Below are positions 35,750-45,393 of a stretch of 64,000 bases of DNA, one piece after another (position 1 is the stretch's first letter; each line of letters starts with the position of its first letter). The notes under the pieces are model-generated. The model was given only the letters and a program-made list of their open reading frames with translations, was not told the DNA's origin and did no database searches. The DNA is taken from positions 62,001-126,000 of the forward strand of contig NZ_UETD01000010.1 in NCBI RefSeq assembly GCF_900116855.1, read 5' to 3'. Source of the DNA: Ruminococcus flavefaciens (lineage in GTDB: Bacteria; Bacillota; Clostridia; Oscillospirales; Ruminococcaceae). Made by a program: the position numbers and the translations under genes.

Positions 35750-37741
35750 ATGTTTAACAACGATCAGAACAACTACGAAAATCAGTCTCTCAACGAAGAA
35801 TTCAGCGTATCAGGCGTTGAGCCTGTTACAAAGAAGAGCAAGGGCAAGAAAGCAGCGATGATCGGGGGTATATCAGCAGCTGTTATCGTCGGAGGCGGCG
35901 CTGCTGCTTACGGCGTTTCCGATACTGTCAAAAATCAGGTGAAGCTTCGCGTAAGCTCTCCCGAGAAGTATTATGCTTGGGTGACTGAAAACAATTCAAA
36001 GACCATCGGTGAATCAGTAAGCGAGGCTTACAAAAAGGGACTTGACAAGTACAAAAAAGGACAGACTGTAGACTTTAAGGTAACATTCGAGCCTACGGAT
36101 GACACAAAGGAACTTCTGAAGGATGAGATATTCGGTGACTACAGAGACTCCGATAACGAAGAAATCTCGTCCCTTATAGACATTATCGACAAGAATGAAA
36201 AATTCTCTGTCAGCGCAAAATGTGCAAGCAAAAAAGGCAATATCGACGCTAATGTAGGCTTTGACCTTAACGGCGACCGTGTTGTCGGTGCAGATATCGT
36301 CGGCGACGGAGATGCTGCCGATTATTTCTTCCGTATCCCCGAGCTGAAGGATCAGTGGATCGGTATCGAGTACGGCAAGATGCTTGAGGGTATTGTTGAG
36401 GAGGCAGGTCTTGACAGTGATCCCACAGCTGCGTACAAGGATATCCTGAAGGACCCCGAGTCATTCCTCTCACCCGAGGATGTTGAGACCGAGGTCAACA
36501 GATATGCGGCAGTATGGTCAAGCTTTGCAGACGATGTAGAGCTGGAGAAGAAGGAAGAGGTGGATATCTGCGATATCACCGTAAACTACACAGTCGCTAC
36601 AGTAGAGCTCACAGAAAAGGACGCTGCTAAGCTTGAGGTCGAGTTCCTCAAGGAGCTCCGTGACGACAAGATTGTAAAGGATATCCTGACGGACAAGCTT
36701 GACGTTGTGGACAAGGATGAGTTCGAGTCAAGCATCGACGATGAGATAGACGATATCAAGGAAGACCTCAAGGGCGACTATTATGACGATAAAGAGGTCG
36801 TTATGAGCATCGATACATATATCGACGGCACAGGTACTATCCGCGGTCTGAAGTTCTATAATGACGAGGGCGCTTTCACTGCTGTTATGGGCAAGGACGG
36901 CGACAGCATCCGCGGTGAGTTCTCATTCACAGAGGACGGCGAGGAGCAGTTCTCGGTAAAGCTCACAGCCGAGGAGAACCACAAGAAGTACACAGGCGAC
37001 ATCGAGCTCACATACAGTGATGTTTCATACAACTACGTTGACGACGATTATCAGAAGGAGGTAACTCCCGTAACAGTTTCCGTACTCTTTGAGGACGTTG
37101 AGATCGTAGACGAGGAGAAGGGCTACTTCAACGGTGACTTCACAGTGAATATCCCCGATACAGCTCCTTTCGTTATCAGCTGCAGCGCTGACAAGGACGG
37201 TCAGAGCGTAAGCAGTGACATCGTTATCGACGGCACTAACTACGGAAAGCTCACATTTGATTACTCTGTTGACTATAATGCAGATATCGACATTCCCGAC
37301 AAGGGCGGCGCATTCATGATCGATATGGATAGCGAGGAAGCTCCTGACTTTGAGGAATATGCTTCAAAGGACGAGTTCAACAGCTTCATGCAGGGTCTCC
37401 TTACAAAGGCAGGCATTGACAGCAAGTACGCAGACAAGTATGCTGAGGCTATCACAGAGGAAGTATACGACGAGTTAGACTACGGCAGCATCGACTTTGA
37501 TGATGACGATTTCGATTTCGACGACGACGATGATGATTTCGATTTCGATGATGACGATGATGATTTCGACTTTGATGATGACGACGACGATTATGATGAT
37601 TTCGACTTCCAGTTTGATCCCGACAGCTTCAAGTACGAGGACTACAAGGACTACATGACTGAGGAAGAGTTCAACGAAATGATGGACAACATCAAGAAGT
37701 ACTATGACGAGTACGAGAGCTCATCATCTAAGGCAAACTGA
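35750..37741 (+). CDS. Membrane-anchored acidic protein, DUF6583-like
   Basis: The 663-residue protein has a cytoplasmic N-terminus, one membrane helix (AAMIGGISAAVIVGGGAAAYG, about 35-55) and a large extracytoplasmic region. That region shows two internally similar beta-rich halves that resemble lipoprotein-like carrier folds. Near the C-terminus an extreme Asp/Phe repeat (DDDDFDFDDDDDDFDF and similar, about 583-620) would bind calcium or other cations strongly. The layout recalls DUF6583-type Firmicute proteins; that assignment is from memory. AGGAGGGG precedes the ATG. It is monocistronic. Confidence 0.7.
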   Translation: MFNNDQNNYENQSLNEEFSVSGVEPVTKKSKGKKAAMIGGISAAVIVGGGAAAYGVSDTVKNQVKLRVSSPEKYYAWVTENNSKTIGESVSEAYKKGLDKYKKGQTVDFKVTFEPTDDTKELLKDEIFGDYRDSDNEEISSLIDIIDKNEKFSVSAKCASKKGNIDANVGFDLNGDRVVGADIVGDGDAADYFFRIPELKDQWIGIEYGKMLEGIVEEAGLDSDPTAAYKDILKDPESFLSPEDVETEVNRYAAVWSSFADDVELEKKEEVDICDITVNYTVATVELTEKDAAKLEVEFLKELRDDKIVKDILTDKLDVVDKDEFESSIDDEIDDIKEDLKGDYYDDKEVVMSIDTYIDGTGTIRGLKFYNDEGAFTAVMGKDGDSIRGEFSFTEDGEEQFSVKLTAEENHKKYTGDIELTYSDVSYNYVDDDYQKEVTPVTVSVLFEDVEIVDEEKGYFNGDFTVNIPDTAPFVISCSADKDGQSVSSDIVIDGTNYGKLTFDYSVDYNADIDIPDKGGAFMIDMDSEEAPDFEEYASKDEFNSFMQGLLTKAGIDSKYADKYAEAITEEVYDELDYGSIDFDDDDFDFDDDDDDFDFDDDDDDFDFDDDDDDYDDFDFQFDPDSFKYEDYKDYMTEEEFNEMMDNIKKYYDEYESSSSKAN

Positions 37742-37759
37742 TAAAACAGCAATAAAAAA

Positions 37760-37788
37760 GACCTCCGTATCTCACGGAGGTCTTTTTT
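37760..37788. terminator. Bidirectional terminator
   Basis: GACCTCCGT-atctc-ACGGAGGTC is flanked by six A and six T residues between convergent genes. Confidence 0.92.
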
Positions 37789-37791
37789 ATG

Positions 37792-38313
37792 CTAATATAA
37801 CTGACTTTCGCGGTATTTTCTGAGAATGAAAAAGGCAAAGAGCAGCACAAGTCCGACTATAAGACATATACAGCCAAGGGCCGTGAATGTGATGCCTAAT
37901 GCATTTATGCTGTCCTCAGTCTCATTAAAGTAGAAAAGAGCGGTGTCATTCGGGTCGTAGTGGATAGTTACCCTGCTGCCCACGCTCAGTGATGTATCTG
38001 AGGAGGAGAGGGTCGGGTATTTGAAAATATCGTCGTTCTCCACGGTTATAGTGTATATATTGCGGGTCTTGGTACGATTTTTTTCCCTGCCGTTTAAGTA
38101 ATAGCTGTCATTGTAGTGTTCTGTCTTAACATCTGTCACAACGCCATAGACCGTGCCTGTGCATTTTTTCTCCAGACTGCTTGTGAGGCAGTCAACGAAG
38201 ATGGTCAGCAGGAAAAATATAGCTGCCAGACCGAGAAATACTGCAACAAGAGTTATCTTGCTCTTTCTGCTCATATCGTCCTTGAAGACGAAGCCGCTGT
38301 CACCGCCTGTCAT
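37792..38313 (-). CDS. DUF3592-type membrane protein
   Basis: The 173-residue protein has an N-terminal and a C-terminal membrane helix flanking an extracytoplasmic beta domain. That domain contains CTGTVYGVVTDVKTE and VGSRVTIHYDPNDTALFYF, the pattern of DUF3592. Function is unknown. Its ATG overlaps the coaBC stop by one base, so the two are translationally coupled. Confidence 0.75.
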   Translation of the reverse strand: MTGGDSGFVFKDDMSRKSKITLVAVFLGLAAIFFLLTIFVDCLTSSLEKKCTGTVYGVVTDVKTEHYNDSYYLNGREKNRTKTRNIYTITVENDDIFKYPTLSSSDTSLSVGSRVTIHYDPNDTALFYFNETEDSINALGITFTALGCICLIVGLVLLFAFFILRKYRESQLY

Positions 38314-39509
38314 TACTTTTCGGAAAGGCTCCTGAGCCTGCTCAGGATTATATTTGCGGCATCAAACTTGGACATGAGCTCCATCTCCTCGTCGCCGTCC
38401 TTGGTTATCATGGTGATGATATTGGTGTCGGTGCCGAAGCCCGAGCCTGCCTTTTTCAGAGAGTTGGCGCATATCATATCGCAGTTCTTCTTGGTAAGCT
38501 TCTTACGGGAGTTCTCGATGACGTTGTCGGTCTCCATGGAGAAGCCGCAGACCACCTGCCCCTCGCGGCGGTGCTCGCCGATATAGGCGAGTATGTCCGT
38601 GGTACGCTTCAGAGGTATGCTCATATCACCGTCAGACTTCTTTATCTTGCTTTCGGCAGTGGTAACGGGAGTATAATCCGCTACGGCGGCAGCCTTTATG
38701 ATGATATCGGTATCATCAAGGCGCTCCCTTACGGCATTAAACATATCCTCCGCAGACCTAACGGGGACCACATTCACGAACATGGGGGGCTCCACATCGG
38801 TATGTGCGGCGACTACCGTGACCTCTGCGCCGCGGAGCATTGCTGCTCTTGCAAGTGCAAAGCCCATCTTGCCGCTGGAGTGGTTGGAGATAAAGCGGAC
38901 GGGGTCGATGCTCTCACGGGTAGCGCCTGCGGTGATGAGTATGCGCTTGCCTGCAAGGTCCTTCTCATAGGCAGCCTCGCGGACGATGTACTCCAGCAGA
39001 GTCTCCTCGTCGGGGAGCTTTCCGTCGCCGATATCGCGGTTTGCCAGCATACCGCGGACAGGCTCCACTATCTCATAGCCGAACTTTCTCAGCTTGTCAA
39101 GATTGTCCTGAACTATGGGGTTGTGGAACATATTATGGTTCATGGCAGGAGCGATTATCTTCTTGCAGGTGCAAGCCATGACCGTGGTGGTCAGCATATC
39201 GTCGGCAATTCCGTTTGCTATCTTGCCTATGACGTTGGCAGAGGCAGGAGCTATCATGACCACATCTGCCTTCTTGGCGATTGAAACGTGCTCCACGCTG
39301 TACTCGAAGTTGCGGTCAAAGGTGTCGATGAGGCACTTGTGCTGAGTAAGAGTCTCGAATGTCAGGGGGTGTACGAAATTGAGCGAGTTGGGTGTCATTG
39401 CAACGTGTACATCCGCACCCAGCTTTGTCAGCATACGGGCGAGGTTGCAGGTCTTGTAAATGGCTATGGAGCTTGTTACTCCAAGTAAAACGGTCTTTTC
39501 TGTAAGCAT
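38313..39509 (-). CDS. coaBC: Phosphopantothenoylcysteine decarboxylase / phosphopantothenate-cysteine ligase
   Basis: This bifunctional enzyme makes 4'-phosphopantetheine for coenzyme A. The ATG at 39509 (398 residues) has GAGGTGG upstream. The flavin-dependent CoaC half shows VLLGVTSSIAIYKT, the active-site His in EHVSIAKKADVV (H74), and PAMNHNMFHNP. The CoaB half shows LITAGATRESIDPVRFISNHSSGKMG. One oddity is that the region of the E. coli catalytic Cys158 (ACGD) reads LANRDIGDGKLP here, so the Cys is replaced by Asn157. It sits 10 bp after the D-lactate dehydrogenase gene. Confidence 0.94.
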   Translation of the reverse strand: MLTEKTVLLGVTSSIAIYKTCNLARMLTKLGADVHVAMTPNSLNFVHPLTFETLTQHKCLIDTFDRNFEYSVEHVSIAKKADVVMIAPASANVIGKIANGIADDMLTTTVMACTCKKIIAPAMNHNMFHNPIVQDNLDKLRKFGYEIVEPVRGMLANRDIGDGKLPDEETLLEYIVREAAYEKDLAGKRILITAGATRESIDPVRFISNHSSGKMGFALARAAMLRGAEVTVVAAHTDVEPPMFVNVVPVRSAEDMFNAVRERLDDTDIIIKAAAVADYTPVTTAESKIKKSDGDMSIPLKRTTDILAYIGEHRREGQVVCGFSMETDNVIENSRKKLTKKNCDMICANSLKKAGSGFGTDTNIITMITKDGDEEMELMSKFDAANIILSRLRSLSEK

Positions 39510-39519
39510 ATTATCCACC

Positions 39520-40500
39520 TCATATACGGAGCTCATTGGGGCACTCCTCACCCTTGTGACAGGTGATGATGTTGTTCACAGTGGTCTCGGCGATATTGCT
39601 GAGAGCTTCCTCTGTGAGGAATGCCTGATGAGAAGTTACGATAACGTTTGGCATGGAAATAAGACGGGCGAGAGTATCGTCGGCGATGATGTGTCCCGAG
39701 AAGTCCTGAAAGAAAACATCGGCTTCCTCCTCGTATACGTCAAGGCAGGCAGCGCCTATCTTACGGGCTTTTATGCCCTCAAGGAGAGCCTCTGCGTCGA
39801 TGAGGGCGCCTCTTGAGGTATTGACGATGACAACGCCCTTTTTCAGCTTGTCAACCGACTTTTCGTCGATAAGGTGATAGGTCTCGTCGGTAAGAGGGCA
39901 GTGGAATGAGATGATGTCGCTGCGGCTGAAAAGCTCGTCAAGCTCAACGTACTCGATACCGCTGTCCTTTGCGGGAAACTTATCATAGGCGATGACGTTC
40001 ATGCCGAAGCCGCGGCAGATATTGATGAAGATGCGTCCTATCTTACCTGTTCCCACAACGCCTACGGTCTTGCCGTGAAGATCAAATCCTGTAAGTCCGT
40101 TCAGTGAGAAGTTGTGGTCTCTTGTGCGGATATATGCCTTGTGTACGCGGCGTATGGACGTCAGCAGCAGCGCCATAGCGTGTTCGGCAACTGCATAGGG
40201 GGAGTAGGCAGGTACACTGACTACCTTTATCTTGTCCTTGGCGTACTTGATATCAACATTGTTGTAGCCTGCACAGCGCAGCGCCAGAGTCTTTACTCCC
40301 AGCTGGCACAGCCTGTCGATAACAGCGGCATTGACGGTGTCGTTAACGAATACGCACACAGCCTCGCAGCCCTTAGCCAGCTCCGCAGTGTCCTCGTTGA
40401 GCTTGGTCTCGTAGAACTTGAAGCGGATACCGTTTTCTCCTCCGAATTTCTCGAATGAGGGGATGTCGTAGGGCTTTGCGTCAAAAAAAGCGACTTTCAT
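39520..40500 (-). CDS. D-lactate dehydrogenase (LdhA-type)
   Basis: The 326-residue NAD-dependent D-2-hydroxyacid dehydrogenase probably reduces pyruvate to D-lactate, a fermentation end reaction. Motifs seen are LALRCAGYNNVDI, VGVVGTGKIGRIFINI, FHCPLTDETYHLID, VIVNTSRGALIDAEAL and TSHQAFLTEEAL. The last is characteristic of LdhA enzymes and carries the catalytic His. AAGG precedes the ATG. It lies upstream of coaBC on the same strand. Confidence 0.9.
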   Translation of the reverse strand: MKVAFFDAKPYDIPSFEKFGGENGIRFKFYETKLNEDTAELAKGCEAVCVFVNDTVNAAVIDRLCQLGVKTLALRCAGYNNVDIKYAKDKIKVVSVPAYSPYAVAEHAMALLLTSIRRVHKAYIRTRDHNFSLNGLTGFDLHGKTVGVVGTGKIGRIFINICRGFGMNVIAYDKFPAKDSGIEYVELDELFSRSDIISFHCPLTDETYHLIDEKSVDKLKKGVVIVNTSRGALIDAEALLEGIKARKIGAACLDVYEEEADVFFQDFSGHIIADDTLARLISMPNVIVTSHQAFLTEEALSNIAETTVNNIITCHKGEECPNELRI

Positions 40501-40532
40501 TCCATGACCTTCTTTCCTTCAATATATATTAC

Positions 40533-40553
40533 AGCCGACGAAAAACGTCGGCT
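40533..40553 (-). terminator. Hairpin between hydrolase and lactate dehydrogenase genes
   Basis: AGCCGACG-aaaaa-CGTCGGCT is a perfect 8-bp stem 13 bp past the stop of the isochorismatase-family gene. The T-run is weak. Confidence 0.6.
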
Positions 40554-40565
40554 GCTTTAATTCTG

Positions 40566-41090
40566 TCACACTATCTTGGCAAATATTCCTGCCAGAGAAG
40601 CGATGTATGTTTTCTGTACGGTCTCGGCAGGTATCACCTCGCCGTTTATCTCAAGGTCCATAGTAGCGCAGGCGTCTGCAACGAGAGACACCTCATAGCC
40701 GTGGTCCATAGCTGCGCGGACAGTGGTGTCAACGCACATATGGGTCATCATGCCGCATACTATGAGCTTTTCCACCCCGAGACTGCGGAGGCAGTCATTG
40801 AGCTCGGTACCGAGGAAGCTGTTGGGGCAGTACTTATTGATAACAATGTCTGTGGGAAGAGGCTTTATGCGGTCGGATATCTCGCAGCCGTAGGTCCCTT
40901 CGTTAAAGAAAGTCTCGTCATCGGGGTTGATGTGGCGTATGTAGATAATGTGCCTGCCTATGCGGCGGCTCTCGCTGATGAGCTCGGCAATGCGCTCCTC
41001 AGCCTGTCTCGGGTTGTGGAGCTCGCAGGCTCCGCCCTCGAAGTAGTCGTTTTGAACGTCGATGATGATCAAAGCTTCTTTCATATACAT
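40566..41090 (-). CDS. Isochorismatase-family cysteine hydrolase
   Basis: The 174-residue protein has the family triad region: Asp in LIIDVQNDYF, and the nucleophilic Cys in VCGMMTHMCVDTTVRAA. Relatives include nicotinamidases and various amidases. The substrate is not predictable from sequence. A terminator follows, and it appears monocistronic. Confidence 0.88.
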   Translation of the reverse strand: MYMKEALIIIDVQNDYFEGGACELHNPRQAEERIAELISESRRIGRHIIYIRHINPDDETFFNEGTYGCEISDRIKPLPTDIVINKYCPNSFLGTELNDCLRSLGVEKLIVCGMMTHMCVDTTVRAAMDHGYEVSLVADACATMDLEINGEVIPAETVQKTYIASLAGIFAKIV

Positions 41091-41276
41091 ATCTCCCTAA
41101 GAAAAAGTGCTGTATCCGCCTGCTGAGACAGCGGCAGATGTTTTTTTCTTTTAGTATACCACATCGCGGCACTTGTGTCAATTAATTGAGCAGTAGTCAT
41201 TATAACGAAATCTTATGCTCAAAACTGCAAAAAAATGTAAGGGGATGTGCAAAAGGGGAGGTGTGATGCGCTTAGA

Positions 41277-41927
41277 TCACTGCTTTACGAAGTAGAGGTA
41301 AGCTCCTGCATCTTCCTTGTTGTCAAGCCATGCCATGCCGTTGTTTTCGTCCTTTGCCGTGATATGGATATTGCCTGTGCCGTCTGTATATTCGGCAGTT
41401 GTGGAGACAGAGCCGTCCTCACCGATGGACACGCGGTTCTTTATGCCGTTTGTGTATTCAAGCACCTGTCTGCCGCTGAAAATACCCGTAAAGAACCATG
41501 AGTAGGACTCATTGTCGCTGAGCTTGTGTGAGATGCTGACATAGTAGGTATCGCCCTTCAGATCGATGGAGAGGGAGTAGCTGCTGTCGTTCTGGTCAAC
41601 ATAATATCCTTCAAAGGGATCGTTGTGCAGTGATGAGCTGCTGTCTGCGGAAACACTGCTGTCCGCTTCGGGAGCTGCCTCGGTCACGGCTGCTGCGGTG
41701 GTCTCCTGTGCGGTCTCGGCGGTCTTGTTATCGTCAGCAGCTGCGGTGGTAGTGGAAGCAGCAACAGCTGTATCTCCCTTTGTATCGGCAGCTGTTGTCT
41801 CCTGTGGAGCTGTAGCTGCTGTTGTAGCCTTGGGAGCCAAAGCAAGTGAGCTTACGTTATCCGGCATTTCTTCGCAGCCGCAGAGCATTGCTGCCATTGC
41901 CAGTGTAAGTGCGATAGTCTTTTTCAT
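41277..41927 (-). CDS. Putative lipoprotein with Thr/Ala-rich linker
   Basis: The 216-residue protein has a signal peptide ending in a lipobox-like MLCGC (Cys 18 would be lipidated). A low-complexity Thr/Ala/Glu linker (about 35-95) follows. The C-terminal beta-rich domain of about 110 residues contains DPFEGYYVDQNDSSYSLSID and YSWFFTGIFSG. The domain is not recognised; it resembles small lipocalin-like or DUF4-type beta barrels only in pattern. It is exported and monocistronic. Confidence 0.7.
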   Translation of the reverse strand: MKKTIALTLAMAAMLCGCEEMPDNVSSLALAPKATTAATAPQETTAADTKGDTAVAASTTTAAADDNKTAETAQETTAAAVTEAAPEADSSVSADSSSSLHNDPFEGYYVDQNDSSYSLSIDLKGDTYYVSISHKLSDNESYSWFFTGIFSGRQVLEYTNGIKNRVSIGEDGSVSTTAEYTDGTGNIHITAKDENNGMAWLDNKEDAGAYLYFVKQ

Positions 41928-42091
41928 AATTATCTCTCCTGTAAAGTTTATTCACGGACTGTGCCGTTTTTGTTTCTATTATTATTTTCGCACTCTTTGC
42001 ACATTCTGTTACATCATTGGAAAAAATATTTTCAATTCGGCGGAATGACTATTTTATCTTCTGTCAAGTCCATATTACTGTACAGACACAA

Positions 42092-42136
42092 AAAAGCCGC
42101 AGCACCTCCCTCGTGAGATACTGCGGCTTTTGTTTT
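42092..42136 (-). terminator. Terminator after the GH127 gene
   Basis: AAAAGCCGCAG pairs with CTGCGGCTTTT around a 19-nt loop, 9 bp past the GH127 stop. Confidence 0.8.
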
Positions 42137-42144
42137 TGCTGTTA

Positions 42145-45100
42145 TTATGCGATGAGCATTCTTCTGAGAGCTGCCATGTCAAACACATCGGGAGCTGCAT
42201 CGGAGATGATATCGGCTGCATAAGCCTGCTCGCCTGTGAGAGCGGAGCTGCCGAGGATATACTTCTGCATGAGCACTGCATCGGAGACATTGACCTCGCC
42301 GTCAAGGTTTATGTCGCCCTTTCTGCCCTTTGTGGAAGCGCCCTCTGTGTCAAGGGGACGGATAATGATATAGCAGAGGTTTATCGCCTTGTCCTCTGAG
42401 CGGAGGTTCACTGTCAGCTCGCCGTCGGTGACTTTTACATTGCCGCTTACGGCAGTCTTGTCCGTGGGAGCATTGCTTACTATGACAGATTCCGAGCTCT
42501 TTCCGTAGTTTGCATATGCCGTGGGAGACTTTGAACAGCCCCACGGGTCGCAGAAGCACATCTCCACGGAGTAGGTGCCGTTGGGAAGCTCAAAGCTGTA
42601 ATCAAGGTGGCGGGCGATATTGTTCTCGTACTGGTTCTTGGTGTAGCGGAAGCTGTTTGACTTGTCTGCACCGTCGGTGGTATTTGCCTCGTCGCACCAT
42701 GTATTGGCTGTATAGAGACCGCCGCTCTTTGTTGAGCCGTTGTACCGGTCGGTGGAGTCGTCTATGAGTCCCCACTTTTTGCCGCTTACCTCGTCCTCGC
42801 CGCAGAGCTGCTCGGTGACGCTGTTGTACATACCCAGTCTGTCCCTGCCTGTGAGGGTGCCGGAGTTATGGTCGCCGCAGTCCACGAAGTAGGCGATGTC
42901 ATTGGTGTATTCGTATGCGGGGGCAACTGCCTCCATGTAGATGAAGTCGCAGACCTTTGCGGAGCCTGCTCCCTCCTTGTCGGGAGAGAATGTAACGTCA
43001 AGGACGCTCCTCTCGGTGCCGTCGTCGCTTGTAGTATAGGTGCAGCGGTCACGGACGTCCTCGGGAATGGTCAGCAGCAGGTCGTAAACGTCCTTATTGC
43101 CGCTGTATGAGAGCGTTCCTGCCCAGAGGACAGCGTCGCCCACGCGGACCCTCAGTGACTTGCCGTTGTCAGCCTTGCGGAGCTTTATGTGGAGACGGAG
43201 CAGGGGAGCGCTTTCGTCCACTGCCATTCTGTATGTGAACCAGCCGTCCTTTTCCACATAGCGGTAGGTGCTGTCGTTGGTGACGCCCACTGTGCCTGTC
43301 TCCACCATTGCGTGGAGCTGGTCGCTCTCGTACTGACCGTAGCCCGGCTGTACCGTATCGGTGATGGTGGTCTTTGCGCGGGGAAGCTTCTCCTCTATAA
43401 CAGTACCGTTGGGAACGAACTTCCAGTAGATGCCGTAGCGCTGCTGATATTGCTTATAATGAGGAGTGAACACCAGCTTGGTATTGGTATCATTGAGGGT
43501 GAAGCTGAGACCGTCGCCGCTGCGGACGAGATGGTCGTTTATCTCAGCCATGAAGGAAGCCACGGACTGTCCCTGCTTTGATATCCTTATGGTCTCGCTC
43601 GCCACCTTTTTCTCCTTGGGGATAGTTACCCACATACCTGTGCTGTCGGTCTTCATGTCCTCCTTGCCCAGCTCTGCGCTGAGTACCAGAGGTCCGTATT
43701 TGAAGCCGTATACATCGGGAGCATCGGGCAGGGGATAAGCCCTTACCTTTGAGGGAACGGTGAGCTCGATAACGTCGCCGTCGGAGAAGTCTCCCGAAAC
43801 GTCGGCATAGCCGTTCACGGTCTTGTAGCTGTACCTGCTGCCGTTGACCGTAACGCCCATGGTGCCGTCTATCCAGTCGGGTATGCGGAAGCGCAGGTCA
43901 AGGTCGGAACTGCCGCTTACGGTGAACTTTACGGAAGCTCCTTCGGGAATGGAGCTCTCCTGAGTAATCCTTACATTCTTTTCAGCCCAGTCCAGTATGG
44001 AGCTCTGGTAGAAGTTGACGTAGAGGGTGTTGTCATCGTGCATATATATGGTGTCGCCCAGCTTTGTGAAGCTCTCCATGCCGCTTCCCGTACAGCACCA
44101 GAACTTGTCCCAGCGTGTGCTGTACACCTTGAAAAAGCCCGTAGCCATAGGCTGGAAGTAGGTGGTCATACCTGTTTCGGGGTTCTGTGAGGAGAGTATG
44201 GAGTTGTAGTAGGTGTTCTCGTAGAAATCCATATACTTGCTGTCGTGAGTTATCTTGAACAGCTCACGGGACAGCTTCAGCATATTGTAGGAGTTGCAGG
44301 TCTCGCAGTTGCAGTTGGTACGCTCGGCATCGAGGATGTCGTCCTTGCCGAAGTGCTCCCATTCGCTGTTGCCGCCTGTGATGTAGGTGTGGTGAGTGGT
44401 TACCATGTCCCAGAAATCCTCTGCGTATCTGAGGTATGCGGAGGCGTCCACCTGCTGACCGTTGACGGTCCTGCCGTCAAGGACGGTATAACGCTTGAGG
44501 GCGCCGATGAACTTGGGGATAGTGGTGTTGGCGTGGCGGTTGTTGAGTACGTCCCGTCCTCCCTGAGCTACCTTCTGGAAGAGTGCGTCCTCATCGAACA
44601 CATGAGCCGCTGCTGCATGATTATCCTTGCCTGTTATGGCGTAGAGGTCGTAGAGGCAGTCGTTCATGCCGCCGTATTCGATAGAAAGGACGGTATTCCT
44701 TGTCTGTGAGCTCCACCTGCTCACTCTGTTGTAGACCCAGTCACCCAGTGAGGAGCCTACCTCCTTTGCAGGGGCATAGCCCGTGGCGTTGTATACGTCA
44801 ACTATGCCGGCGATGAGCTTGTGCATGGTATACCACGGCACCCATGCGTCATCGAAGATATTGGCTTTTCCCACCTCTACGCGGTCGAACTGCCGCTCCA
44901 CATTGCCGTCGGATGGCACGGGAGCCGCCCACAGGAAGCCTGTCTTGCCGCGTGGGTGCTGCTGGCAGGTCTTCATGCCGTCGATGAGAGTGGTAATGCG
45001 CTTATAGATGGCGTCCTTCTGCTGTGAGGTGATGTTGGGATTCTGATAAGCCTGCGCCAGAGCGGTGAGGTAGTGTCCCACGCAGTGACCTGCGATGTTG

Positions 45101-45393
45101 GTGTTCTCCCAGCCGCCGTAGCGTGTGGCACCGTTGGTGCTGAGTCCTGCGTTCTCGCGGAAGCCTGCAAGGAGCTTTTCGGTGTCGAAGGACAGCAGGT
45201 AGTCCAGTTCCTTGCTGAATGCGTTGGTGCAGTAGTCGTCGGTCATGGTCACATCGGATATAGAGAAGTCCTCTATATCAGCCTTGGCAGCGTTAGCTCC
45301 AAGGCTGCCTGTGGGAAGGCTGCTGCCGGCGGAGCAAACTACTGCCGCGGCAGAGCAGACTGAGACCAGTCTGCGGATCAAGTTGTTTTTCAT
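42145..45393 (-). CDS. Dockerin-bearing GH127-like beta-L-arabinofuranosidase
   Basis: The 1082-residue secreted enzyme has a signal peptide and an (alpha/alpha)6 barrel of the DUF1680/GH127 type. The zinc/nucleophile site is intact: ETC at about residue 362 and the WCCTGSGMES pair at about 431. These match HypBA1, whose Glu338, Cys340, Cys417 and Cys418 bind zinc. Beta-sandwich domains follow, then a malectin-like carbohydrate-binding region, then a type I dockerin (KGDINLDGEVNVSDAVLMQK, then a degenerate second loop, FDMAALRR). It would remove L-arabinofuranose from plant polysaccharides or extensin within a cellulosome. It is divergent from the CotH gene. Confidence 0.9.
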   Translation of the reverse strand: MKNNLIRRLVSVCSAAAVVCSAGSSLPTGSLGANAAKADIEDFSISDVTMTDDYCTNAFSKELDYLLSFDTEKLLAGFRENAGLSTNGATRYGGWENTNIAGHCVGHYLTALAQAYQNPNITSQQKDAIYKRITTLIDGMKTCQQHPRGKTGFLWAAPVPSDGNVERQFDRVEVGKANIFDDAWVPWYTMHKLIAGIVDVYNATGYAPAKEVGSSLGDWVYNRVSRWSSQTRNTVLSIEYGGMNDCLYDLYAITGKDNHAAAAHVFDEDALFQKVAQGGRDVLNNRHANTTIPKFIGALKRYTVLDGRTVNGQQVDASAYLRYAEDFWDMVTTHHTYITGGNSEWEHFGKDDILDAERTNCNCETCNSYNMLKLSRELFKITHDSKYMDFYENTYYNSILSSQNPETGMTTYFQPMATGFFKVYSTRWDKFWCCTGSGMESFTKLGDTIYMHDDNTLYVNFYQSSILDWAEKNVRITQESSIPEGASVKFTVSGSSDLDLRFRIPDWIDGTMGVTVNGSRYSYKTVNGYADVSGDFSDGDVIELTVPSKVRAYPLPDAPDVYGFKYGPLVLSAELGKEDMKTDSTGMWVTIPKEKKVASETIRISKQGQSVASFMAEINDHLVRSGDGLSFTLNDTNTKLVFTPHYKQYQQRYGIYWKFVPNGTVIEEKLPRAKTTITDTVQPGYGQYESDQLHAMVETGTVGVTNDSTYRYVEKDGWFTYRMAVDESAPLLRLHIKLRKADNGKSLRVRVGDAVLWAGTLSYSGNKDVYDLLLTIPEDVRDRCTYTTSDDGTERSVLDVTFSPDKEGAGSAKVCDFIYMEAVAPAYEYTNDIAYFVDCGDHNSGTLTGRDRLGMYNSVTEQLCGEDEVSGKKWGLIDDSTDRYNGSTKSGGLYTANTWCDEANTTDGADKSNSFRYTKNQYENNIARHLDYSFELPNGTYSVEMCFCDPWGCSKSPTAYANYGKSSESVIVSNAPTDKTAVSGNVKVTDGELTVNLRSEDKAINLCYIIIRPLDTEGASTKGRKGDINLDGEVNVSDAVLMQKYILGSSALTGEQAYAADIISDAAPDVFDMAALRRMLIA

